A stretch of DNA of 64,000 nucleotides, taken from positions 9,535,398 to 9,599,397 of the forward strand of contig NC_080057.1 in NCBI RefSeq assembly GCF_026212465.1, given 5' to 3'. The DNA comes from Amaranthus tricolor (lineage: Eukaryota > Streptophyta > Magnoliopsida > Caryophyllales > Amaranthaceae). The position numbers and the translations under genes were made by a program. How positions within the stretch are numbered: position 1 is the stretch's first letter; every line of letters starts with the position of its first letter. Below the pieces are notes generated by a model. That model made no database searches. It saw only the letters and a program-made list of their open reading frames with translations, and had not been told where the DNA came from. This document shows positions 46,801 to 57,143 of this stretch, in pieces.

Positions 46801-49800
46801 ATCAATGATGAATGAAGAATGAACGATGAAGAATGAAAAAGGATCAATGATCAATGAAGAATGAACGATGAAGAATGAACAAGGATCAATGATCAATGAC
46901 GAATGAACGATGAAGAATGAACAAGGATCAATGATCATCGAAGAATGAACGATGAAGAATGAACAGGGATCAATGATCAATGAAGAATGAACGATGAAGA
47001 ATGAACAAGGATCAACGCTAAATGACGAATGAACGATGAAGAATAAACAAGGATCAATGAAGAATGAACGATGAAGAATGAACAAGGATCAATGATCAAT
47101 GAAGAATGAACGATGAAGAATGAATAAGGATCAACGCTGAATGACGAATGAACGATGAAGAATAAACAAGGATCAATGATCAATGACGAATGAACGATGA
47201 AGAATGAACAAGGATCAATGATCAATGAAGAATGAACGATAAAGAATAACCAAGGATCAATGATCAATGAAGAATGAACGATGAAGAATGAACAAGGATC
47301 AATGATCAATGACGAATGAACGATGAAGAATGAACAAGGATCAATGGTAAATGAAGAATGAACGATGAAGAATGAACAAGGATCAATGATCTATGAAGAA
47401 TGAACGATGAAGAATGAACAAGGATCAATGATCAATGAAGAATGAACGATGAAGAATGAACAAGGATCAATGATCAATGACAAATGAACGATGAAGAATG
47501 AACAAGGATCAATGATCAATGAAGAATGAACGATGAAGAATGAACAAGGATCAATGATCAATGAAGAATGAACAAGGATCAATGATAAATGAAGAATGAA
47601 CGATGAAGAATGAACAAGGATTAATGGTCAATGACGAATGAACGATGAAGAATGAACAAGCATCAATGATCAATGAAGAATGAACGATGAAGAATGAACA
47701 AGGATCAATGATCAATGAAGAATGAACGATGAAGAATGAACAAGGATCAATGGTCAATGAACGATGAAGAATGAACAAGGATTAATGATCAATGAAGAAT
47801 GAACGATGAAGAATGAACAAGGATTAATGGTCAATGACGAATGAACGATGAAGAATGAACAAGGATCAATGATCAATGAAGAATGAACGATCAAGAATGA
47901 ACAAGGATTAATGGTCAATGACGAATGAACGATGAAGAATGAATAAGGATCAATGATCAATGAAGAATGAAGGATGAAGAATGAACAAGGATCAATGATC
48001 AACGATGAATGAACGATGAAGAATGAACAAGGATCAATGATCAATGACGAATGAACGATGAAGAATGAACAAGGATCAATGATCAATGAACAATGAACGA
48101 TGAAGAATGAACAAGGATCAATGATCAATGAAGAATGAACGATGAAGAATGATCAAGGATCATTGATCAATGAAGAATGAACGATGAAGAATGAACAAGG
48201 ATCAATGGTCAATGACGAATGAACGATGAAGAATGAACAAGAATCAATGATCAATGAAGAATGAACGATGAAGAATGAACAAGGATCAATGATCAATGAA
48301 GAATGAACGATGAAGAATGAACAAGGATTAATGGTCAATGACGAATGAACGATGAAGAATGAACAAGGATCAATGATCAATGAAGAATGAACGATAAAGA
48401 ATAAACAAGGATCAATGATCAATGAAGAATGAACGATGAAGAATGAACAAGGATCAATGATCAATGACGAATGAACGATGAAGAATGAACAAGGATCAAT
48501 GGTCAATGAAGAATGAACGATGAAGAATGAACAAGGATCAATGATCAATGACGAATGAACGATGAAGAATGAACAACCATCAATGATCAATGAACAATGA
48601 ACGATGAAGAATGAACAAGGATCAATGATCAATGAAGAATGAACGATGAAGAATGATCAAGGATCATTGATCAATGAAGAATGAACGATGAAGAATGAAA
48701 AAGGATCAATGGTCAATGACGAATGAACGATGAAGAATGAACAAGAATCAATGATCAATGAAGAATGAACGATGAAGAATGAACAAGGATCAATGATCAA
48801 TGAAGAATGAACGATAAAGAATGAACAAGGATTAATGGTCAATGACGAATGAACGATGAAGAATGAACAAGGATCAATGATCAATGAAGAATGAACGATA
48901 AAGAATAAACAAGGATCAATGATCAATGAAGAATGAACGATGAAGAATGAACAAGGATCAATGATCAATGACGAATGAACGATGAAGAATGAACAAGGAT
49001 CAATGGTCAATGAAGAATGAACGATGAAGAATGAACAAGGATCAATGATCAATGAAGAATGAACGATGAAGAATGAACAAGGATCAATGATCAATGAAGA
49101 ATGAACGATGAAGAATGAACAAGGATCAATGATCAATGACAAATGAACGATGAAGAATGAACAAGGATCAATGATCAATGAAGAATGAACGATGAAGAAT
49201 GAACAAGGATCAATGATCAATGAAGAATGAACAAGGATCAATGATCAATGAAGAATGAACGATGAAGAATGAACAAGGATCAATGATCAATGAAGAATGA
49301 ACGATAAAGAATGAACAAGGATTAATGGTCAATGACGAATGAACGATGAAGAATGAACAAGGATCAATGATCAATGAAGAATGAACGATAAAGAATAAAC
49401 AAGGATCAATGATCAATGAAGAATGAACGATGAAGAATGAACAAGGATCAATGATCAATGAAGAATGAACGATGAAGAATGAACAAGGATCAATGATCAA
49501 TGAAGAATGAACGATGAAGAATGAACAAGGATCAATGGTCAATGACGAATGAACGATGAAGAATGAACAAGGATCAATAATCAATGAAGAATGAACGATG
49601 AAGAATGAACAAGGATTAATGATCAATGAAGAATGAACGATGAAGAATGAACAAGGATTAATGGTTAATGACGAATGAACGATGAAGAATGAACAAGGAT
49701 CAATGATCAATGAAGAATGAACGATGAAGAATGAACAAGGATTAATGGTCAATGACGAATGAACGATGAAGAATGAATAAGGATCAATGATCAATGAAGA

Positions 49801-49909
49801 ATGAAGGATGAAGATTGAACAAGGATCAATGATCAATGATGAATGAACGATGAAGAATGAACAAGGATCAATGATCAATGACGAATGAACGATGAAGAAT
49901 GAACAAGGA
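40880..49909. repeat. Core higher-order segment, copy 2
   Basis: Near-identical partner of 28,098-37,239, sharing rare lesions such as the 35-bp unit (47,734), AACCAAGG (47,249 against 34,663) and CAAGCATCAATG (near 47,657 against 35,071). Some substitutions distinguish the copies, so they are not a simple sequence echo. No gene is seen. Confidence 0.85.
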
Positions 49910-52900
49910 TCAATGATCAATGAACAATGAACGATGAAGAATGAACAAGGATCAATGATCAATGAAGAATGAACGATGAAGAATGATCAAGGATCATTGA
50001 TCAATGAAGAATGAACGATGAAGAATGAACAAGGATCAATGGTCAATGACGAATGAACGATGAAGAATAAACAAGAATCAATGATCAATGAAGAATGAAC
50101 GATGAAGAATGAACAAGGATCAATGATCAATGAAGAATGAACGATGAAGAATGAACAGGGATCAATGATCAATGAAGAATGAAAGATGAAGAATGAACAA
50201 GGATCAACGCTAAATGACGAATGAACGATGAAGAATAAACAAGGATCAATGAACAATGAACGATGAAGAATGAACAAGGATCAATGATCAATGAAGAATG
50301 AACGATAAAGAATGAACAAGGATCAATGATCAATGAAGAATGAACGATGAAGAATGAACAAGGATCAATGATCAATGACGAATGAACGATGAAGAATGAA
50401 CAAGGATCAATGGTCAATGAAGAATGAACGATGAAGAATGAACAAGGATCAATGATCTATGAAGAATGAACGATGAAGAATGAACAAGGATCAATGATCA
50501 ATGAAGAATGAACGATGAAGAATGAACAAGGATCAATGATCAATGACAAATGAACGATGAAGAATGAACAAGGATCAATGATCAATGAAGAATGAACGAT
50601 GAAGAATGAACAAGGATCAATCTTCAATGAAGAATGAACGATGAAGAATGAACAAGGATCAATGATCAATGAAGAATGAACGATGAAGAATGAACAAGGA
50701 TCAATGATCAATGAAGAATGAACGATGAAGAATGAACAAGGATCAATGATCAATGAAGAATGAACAAGGATTAATGGTTAATGAGGAATGAACGATGAAG
50801 AATGAACAAGGATCAATGATCAATGAAGAATGAACGATGAAGAATGAACAAGGATCAATGATCAATGAAGAATGAACGATGAAGAATGAACAAGGATCAA
50901 TGGTCAATGAATAATGAACGATGAAGAATGAACAAGGAGCAATGATCAATGAAGAATGAACGATGAAGAATGATCAAAGATCAATGGTCAATGACGAATG
51001 AACGATGAAGAATGAACAAGGATCAATGATCAATGAAGAATGAAAGATGAAGAACGAACAAGGATTAATGGTCAATGACGAATGAACGATGAAGAATGAA
51101 TAAGGATCAATGATCAATGAAGAATGAACGATGAAGAATGAAAAAGGATCAATGATCAATGAAGAATGAAAGATGAAGAATGAACAAGGATCAATGATCA
51201 ATGACGAATGAACGATGAAGAATGAACAAGGATCAATGATCATCGAAGAATGAACGATGAAGAATAAACAAGGATCAATGATCAATGAAGAATGAACGAT
51301 GAAGAATGAACAAGCATCAATGATCAATGAAGAATGAACGATGAAGAATGAACAAGGATTAATGGTCAATGACGAATGAACGATGAAGAATGAACAAGGA
51401 TTAATGATTAATGAAGAATGAACGATGAAGAATGAACAACGATCAATGAAGAATGAACGATGAAGAATGAACAACGATCAATGAAGAATGAACGATGAAG
51501 AATGAACAAGGATCAATAATCAATGAAGAATGAACAAGGATCAATGCTCAATGACGAATAAAGGATGAAGAATTAACAAGGATCAATGATCAATAACGAA
51601 TGAACGATGAAGAATGAACAAGGATCAATAATCAATGAAGAATGAACGATGAAGAATGAACAAGGATCAATGATCAATGAAGAATGAACTATGAAGAATG
51701 AACAAGGATAAATGATCAATGACGAATGAACGATGAAGAATGAATAAGGATCAATGGTCAATGAAGAATGAACGATGAAGAATGAACAAGGATCAATGAT
51801 CAATGAAGAATGAACGATGAAGAATGAACAAGGATCAATGATCAATGAAGAATGAACGATGAAGAATGAACAAGGATCAATGATCAATGACCAAAGAACG
51901 ACGAAGAATGAACAAGGATCAATGATCAATGAAGAATGAACGATGAAGAATGAACAAGGATCAATGATCTATGAAGAATGAACGATGAAGAATGAACAAG
52001 GATCAATGATCAATGAAGAATGAACGATGAAGAATGAAAAAGAATCAATGATCAATGACAAATGAACGATGAAGAATGAACAAGGATCAATGATCAATGA
52101 AGAATGAACGATGAATAATGAACAAGGATCAATGATCAATGAAGAATGAACAAGGATCAATGATAAATGAAGAATAAACGATGAAGAATGAACAAGGATT
52201 AATGGTCAATGACGAATGAACGATGAAGAATGAACAAGGATCAATGATCAATGAAGAATGAACGATGAAGAATGAACAAGGATCAATGATCATAGAAGAA
52301 TGAACGATGAAGAATGAACAAGGATTAATGGTCAATGACGAATGAACGATGAAGAATGAACAAGGATCAATGATCAATGAAGAATGAACGATAAAGAATA
52401 AACAAGGATCAACGATCAATGAAGAATGAACGATGAAGAATGAACAAGGATCAATGATCAATGACGAATGAACGATGAAGAATGAACAAGGATCAATGGT
52501 CAATGAAGAATGAACGATGAAGAATGAACAAGGATCAATGATCAATGAAGAATGAACGATGAAGAATGAACAAGGATCAATGATCAATGAAGAATGAACG
52601 ATGAAGAATGAACAAGGATCAATGATCAATGAAGAATGAACAATGAAGAATGAACAAGGATCAATGCTCAATGACGAATGAAGGATGAAGAATTAACAAG
52701 GATCAATGATCAATGACGAATGAACGATGAAGAATGAACAAGGATCAATGATCAATGAAGAATGAATGATGAAGAATGAACAAGGATCAATGATCAATGA
52801 AGAGTGAACGATGAAGAATGAACAAGGATCAATTGTCAATGACGAATGAACGATGAAGAATGAACAAGGACCAATGATCAATGAAGAATGAACGATGAAG

Positions 52901-55202
52901 AATGAACAAGGATCAATGATCAATGAAGCATGAACGATGAAGAATGAACAAGGATTAATGGTCAATGACGAATGAACGATGAAGAATGAACAAGGATCAA
53001 TGATCAATGAAGAATGAACGATGAAGAATGAACAAGGATCAATGATCAATGAAGAATGAACGATGAAGAATGAATAAGGATTAATGGTCAATGACGAATG
53101 AACGATGAAGAATGAACAAGGATCAATGATCAATGAAGAATGAACGATGAAGAATGAACAAGGATCAATGATCAATGAAGAATGAACGATGAAGAATGAA
53201 CAAGGATCAATGATCAGTTACGAATGAACGATGAAGAATGAACAAGGATCAATGATCAATGAACAATGAACGATGAAGAATGAACAAGGATCAATGATCA
53301 ATGAAGAATGAACGATGAAGAATGATCAAGGATCAATGATCAATGAAGAATGAACGATCAAGAATGGTCAATGACGAATGAACGATGAAGAATGAACAAG
53401 GAACAATGATCAATGATGAATGAACGATGAAGGATGAACAAGGATCAATGATCAATGAAGAATGAACGATGAAGAATGAACAAGGATTAATGGTCAATGA
53501 CGAATGAACGATGAAGAATGAACAAGGATCAATGATCAATGAAGAATGAACGATGAAGAATGAACAAGGATCAATGATCATTGAAGAATGAACGATGAAG
53601 AATGAACAAGGTTCAATGGTCAATGAAGAATGAACGATGAAAAATGAACAAGGATCAATGATCAATGAAGAATGAACGATGATGAATGAACAAGGATCAA
53701 TGGTCAATGACGAATGAACGATGAAGAATGAACAAGGATCAATGATCAGTGAAGAATGAACAAGGATCAATGATCAATGAAGAATGAACGATGAATAATG
53801 AACAAGGATTAATGGTCAATGACGAATGAACGATGAAGAATGAACAAGGATCAATTATCAATGAAGAATGAACGATGAAGAATGAACAAGGATCAATGGT
53901 CAATGAAGAATGAACAAGGATCAATGGTCAATGACGAATGAACGATGATGAATGAACAAGGATCAATGATCAATGAAGAATGAACGATGAAGAATGAAAA
54001 AGGATCAATGATCAATGAAGAATGAACGATGAAGAATGAACAAGGATCAATGATCAATGACGAATGAACGATGAAGAATGAACAAGAATCAATGATCAAT
54101 GAACAATGGACGATGAAGAATGAACAAGGATCAATGATCAATGAAGAATGAACGATGAAGAATGATCAAGGATCAATGATCAATGAAGAATGAACGATGA
54201 AGAATGAACAACGATCAATGGTCAATGACGAATGAACGATGAAGAATGAACAAGGATCAATGGTCAATGACGAATGAACGATGATGAATGAACAAGGATC
54301 AATGATCAATGAAGAATGAACGATGAAGAATGAAAAAGGATCAATGATCAATGAAGAATGAACGATGAAGAATGAACAAGGATAAATGATCATCGAAGAA
54401 TGAACGATGAAGAATGAATAAGGATCAACGCTGAATGACGAATGAACGATGAAGAATAAACAAGGATCAATGAAGAATGAACAAGGATCAATGATCAATG
54501 AAGAATGAACAAGGATCAATGATCAATGAAGAATGAACGATGAATAATGAACAAGGATCAACGCTGAATGACGAATGAACGATGAAGAATAAACAAGAAT
54601 CAATGATCAATGACGAATGAACGATGAAGAATGAACAAGGATCAATGATCAATGAAGAATGAACGATAAAGAATGAACAAGGATCAATGATCAATGAAGA
54701 ATGAACGATGAAGAATGAACAAGGATCAATGATCAATGACGAATGAACGATGAAGAATGAACAAGGATCAATGGTCAATGAAGAATGAACGATGAAGAAT
54801 GAACAAGGATCAATGATCTATGAAGAATGAACGATGAAGAATGAACAAGGATCAATGATCAATGAAGAATGAACGATGAAGAATGAACAAGGATCAATGA
54901 TCAATGACAAATGAACGATGAAGAATGAACAAGGATCAATGATCAATGAAGAATGAACGATGAAGAATGAACAAGGATCAATGATCAATGAAGAATGAAC
55001 GATGAAGAATGAACAAGGATCAATGATCAATGAAGAATGAACGATGAAGAATGAACAAGGATCAATGATCAATGAAGAATGAACGATGAAGAATGAACAA
55101 GGATCAATGATCAATGAAGAATGAACAAGGATTAATGGTTAATGACGAATGAACGATGAAGAATGAACAAGGATCAATGATCAATGAAGAATGAACGATG
55201 AA

Positions 55203-55258
55203 GAATGAACAAGGATCAATGATCAATGAAGAATGAACGATGAAGAATGAACGATGAA
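55203..55258. repeat. 56-bp long monomer (extra h5-h6)
   Basis: The normal six heptamers are followed by a second h5-h6 pair (GAATGAACGATGAA twice in a row). This is a gain of exactly 14 bp relative to the paralogous unit near 50,842-50,883. Confidence 0.85.
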
Positions 55259-56045
55259 GAATGAACAAGGATCAATGGTCAATGAATAATGAACGATGAA
55301 GAATGAACAAGGAGCAATGATCAATGAAGAATGAACGATGAAGAATGATCAAAGATCAATGGTCAATGACGAATGAACGATGAAGAATGAACAAGGATCA
55401 ATGATCAATGAAGAATGAAAGATGAAGAACGAACAAGGATTAATGGTCAATGACGAATGAACGATGAAGAATGAATAAGGATCAATGATCAATGAAGAAT
55501 GAACGATGAAGAATGAAAAAGGATCAATGATCAATCAAGAATGAAAGATGAAGAATGAACAAGGATCAATGATCAATGACGAATGAACGATGAAGAATGA
55601 ACAAGGATCAATGATCATCGAAGAATGAACGATGAAGAATAAACAAGGATCAATGATCAATGAAGAATGAACGATGAAGAATGAACAAGGATCAATGATC
55701 AATGAAGAATGAACGATGAAGAATGAACAAGGATTAATGGTCAATGACGAATGAACGATGAAGAATGAACAAGGATTAATGATTAATGAAGAATGAACGA
55801 TGAAGAATGAACAACGATCAATGAAGAATGAACGATGAAGAATGAACAACGATCAATGAAGAATGAACGATGAAGAATGAACAAGGATCAATAATCAATG
55901 AAGAATGAACAAGGATCAATGCTCAATGACGAATAAAGGATGAAGAATTAACAAGGATCAATGATCAATGACGAATGAACGATGAAGAATGAACAAGGAT
56001 CAATAATCAATGAAGAATGAACGATGAAGAATGAACAAGGATCAA

Positions 56046-56050
56046 TGATC
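56046..56050 (+). repeat. 5-bp target site duplication, left copy
   Basis: TGATC directly before the 5' LTR matches TGATC directly after the 3' LTR. A 5-bp duplication is the usual product of Ty3/gypsy integrase. The target lies at the h3/h4 junction of the satellite, in the TGATCA site. Confidence 0.95.
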
Positions 56051-56222
56051 TGACCAAGATGGTCAAGCTACAAGTGTCCAAGATGTCCAAGTCCAATCCA
56101 ATGCAAGGGAATTAATTTTGTCCAAGTCTTATTTTGATCATAGCATGCACGGTCCAAATAAGTCATCAAATGGTTGTACTTTGCTAAGTATGACTAAGTA
56201 CTTTGTTGAAAGTATAAATTAA
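56051..56222 (+). other. Orphan copy of the pol 3' end inside the 5' LTR
   Basis: These bases equal 61,373-61,544 without a single difference, including the terminal TAA (56,220-56,222). In the 3' LTR they encode the last 56 residues of Pol. Here, upstream of the promoter, they are not expected to be translated. The copy exists because reverse transcription regenerates both LTRs from the 3' U3. Confidence 0.9.
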
Positions 56223-56710
56223 AGGGTGTCGGTTACAAGGAATTAATTCCAAACAGTTTTGGAATACGAAGGGGCATGTTTTAAGGAGATTTAAAGCTGG
56301 TTTTTAATCTCATTTAAAGCTGCAGTTTTGGAATTCAAAGGGGCATGTTTTTAGGAGTATTTATGGCTGAATGTTAACCTCTTTAAGTGGGGGTTACTAG
56401 GCATTATTGTAGGAGTAAAATGCAATAATAAAGAAGCTTAAATGGAGGAGTAAATGGGAGTTACCAGGCAAATGAATGGGCTGTTTTGGATGTTACTTTG
56501 CACACTTGAAGGAGCCATGTGAAGAGTTTAATTGCTGGCCATTTCTTCCCTAGTTTTAATCTTTGTTTAATTAGTCTTAAGTGTGTGTAATGGAGATTAA
56601 TGTGGACATTGATTAGCCACTTAATTCTCTTTTATTTTGTTGTCTTTTTATTTTCTTTTGTGAATTTATTTAGGCAAGTGAAAGGTTGTAATTATTTAAT
56701 GTAAGAATGC

Positions 56711-56718
56711 TATATATA
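56711..56718 (+). promoter_or_regulatory. TATA box of the 5' LTR promoter
   Basis: TATATATA lies in the centre of a perfect 16-bp palindrome, ATGCTATATATAGCAT (56,707-56,722), 661 bp into the LTR. This is a plausible RNA polymerase II core promoter. It puts the U3/R boundary around 56,740-56,750, leaving about 330 bp of R-U5. Confidence 0.65.
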
Positions 56719-56854
56719 GCATACTTTGATGAATGAAAAACACATCCAGAAATTTGCCAAAAAACTTGTGTTTTGTTTATTGAACTTGACTTGTGTTTAG
56801 TCAATTTTAATTGTCCAAATTTGAGTGTTCCAAATTTGAAGAGTTAGAGTTTTA

Positions 56855-56985
56855 GTGAGAGTTCCTAAAACTAAAGCTTGTAGTTGACGATTTGGTGAGA
56901 GTTCCCTAATCTAAGCTACACCCAAACAAGTGAGTGAGTGTTCCTCCTTGTTATATCCTCAAGTTTAGGGTGAGAGTTCCCCTAA
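56855..56985 (+). repeat. Repeated GTGAGAGTTCC-CTAA motif in R-U5
   Basis: Three strong copies, GTGAGAGTTCCTAA (56,855), GTGAGAGTTCCCTAA (56,895) and GTGAGAGTTCCCCTAA (56,970). Weaker versions are GTGAGTGTTCC at 56,934 and TTGAGTGTTCC near 56,821. The motifs also exist in the 3' LTR (shift 5,322). They lie in the predicted transcribed leader. The role is unknown; RNA structure or packaging is possible. Confidence 0.6.
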
Positions 56986-57079
56986 CTAATCTGATCATAC
57001 TAAAAAAATATACCAAAAAACGTGTGACCCCTTTAACTTATCATTTTGTAACAAGGTTTCTCTTCTTGTTTACACATCA

Positions 57080-57143
57080 TTTGGCGCGTCAGGTAGGGGG
57101 AGTTTTTCCATACACTTCCAAAGGGGTCGAATACCTACATATC
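57080..57143 (+). other. Untranslated leader between the 5' LTR and gag, including the primer binding site
   Basis: 64 bp between the LTR end and the first ATG. It starts with TT, then TGGCGCGTCAGGTAGGGGG, then sequence up to CATATC before the ATG. No ATG occurs in it. Confidence 0.8.
57082..57100 (+). other. Primer binding site (tRNA primer not identified)
   Basis: TGGCGCGTCAGGTAGGGGG starts 2 bp after the LTR terminal CA. TGG is expected because it pairs with the CCA end of a tRNA. The site does not match the initiator-Met type (TGGTATCAGAGC) or the common TGGCGCCGTTGCC type beyond the first six bases. I could not assign the tRNA from memory. Confidence 0.75.

Larger units (their letters stand above)
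1..56050. repeat. 42-bp satellite array, left arm (whole tract)
   Basis: Continuous head-to-tail tandem array. The 42-bp monomer reads as six heptamers: h1 and h5 GAATGAA, h2 CAAGGAT, h3 CAATGAT, h4 CAATGAA, h6 CGATGAA. The consensus has A21 G10 T7 C4, so it is 33% GC and about 74% purine on this strand. Each monomer carries one CpG (in h6), two GATC sites and one TGATCA. Two common monomer subtypes alternate: one with ATGATCAATGAAG and one with ATGGTCAATGACG, the latter often with GGATTAATGG. All units I read have the same orientation, and no other element interrupts the tract before 56,051. The array is truncated by the window start. I do not recognise it as a named satellite family. It could be centromeric, pericentromeric or a heterochromatic knob. 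Confidence 0.97.
49910..56050. repeat. Outer-type satellite block, left flank of the retrotransposon
   Basis: Outer markers return here: CAAGGAGCAATG (50,936 and 55,311), CCAAAGAACGACG (51,891), GAACTATGAAG (51,688) and CAACGCTGAATG (near 54,425). About 50.3-51.9 kb is a duplicate of about 54.7-56.05 kb, which then continues beyond the retrotransposon at 62,402. The shift is 4,361, rising to 4,375 after a 14-bp gain at 55,203-55,258. No gene is seen. Confidence 0.82.
56051..57079 (+). repeat. 5' LTR (1,029 bp)
   Basis: Begins TGACCAAGATGG and ends TTTACACATCA. It is the same length as the 3' LTR. I find three differences by direct alignment: A at 56,293 (G at 61,615), C at 56,919 (A at 62,241) and T at 57,063 (G at 62,385), about 0.29%. 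The first 172 bp are a non-functional second copy of the 3' end of pol. The TATA element is at 56,711. If transcription starts about 30 bp downstream of it, there is no ATG between the start and the gag ATG at 57,144. Confidence 0.96.

Noticed and set aside
1..56050. Dozens of minus-strand open frames of 60-439 codons with a 14-residue repeat
   Set aside because: They follow automatically from a 42-bp period lacking stops in one frame, are broken at each 28-bp unit, have no consistent start or promoter, and show no sign of codon constraint. They are not annotated as genes.
1..56050. CRISPR array
   Set aside because: Direct repeats are contiguous with no unique spacers, the unit length varies in 7-bp steps, there are no cas genes, and the embedded element is a plant-type retrotransposon.
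1..56050. Telomeric repeat because of the 7-bp base unit
   Set aside because: The plant telomere heptamer TTTAGGG or its complement is not present. The heptamers here are (C/G)AATGA(A/T) and carry no G-triplet.
1..56050. CENP-B-box-like motif in the monomer
   Set aside because: No TTCG-N4-A-N2-CGGG pattern is present on either strand. The only CpG per monomer is in CGATGAA.
56727..56740. Possible origin of the satellite from the LTR (GATGAATGAAAAA resembles satellite variants)
   Set aside because: The match is about ten to thirteen A-rich bases and no longer similarity is seen elsewhere in the LTR, so chance is sufficient.
56934..57143. Upstream extension of gag to 56,934
   Set aside because: It starts from a GTG, lies inside the 5' LTR and runs through the primer binding site. 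The ATG at 57,144 is the first after the predicted transcription start and begins the Gag-like sequence.
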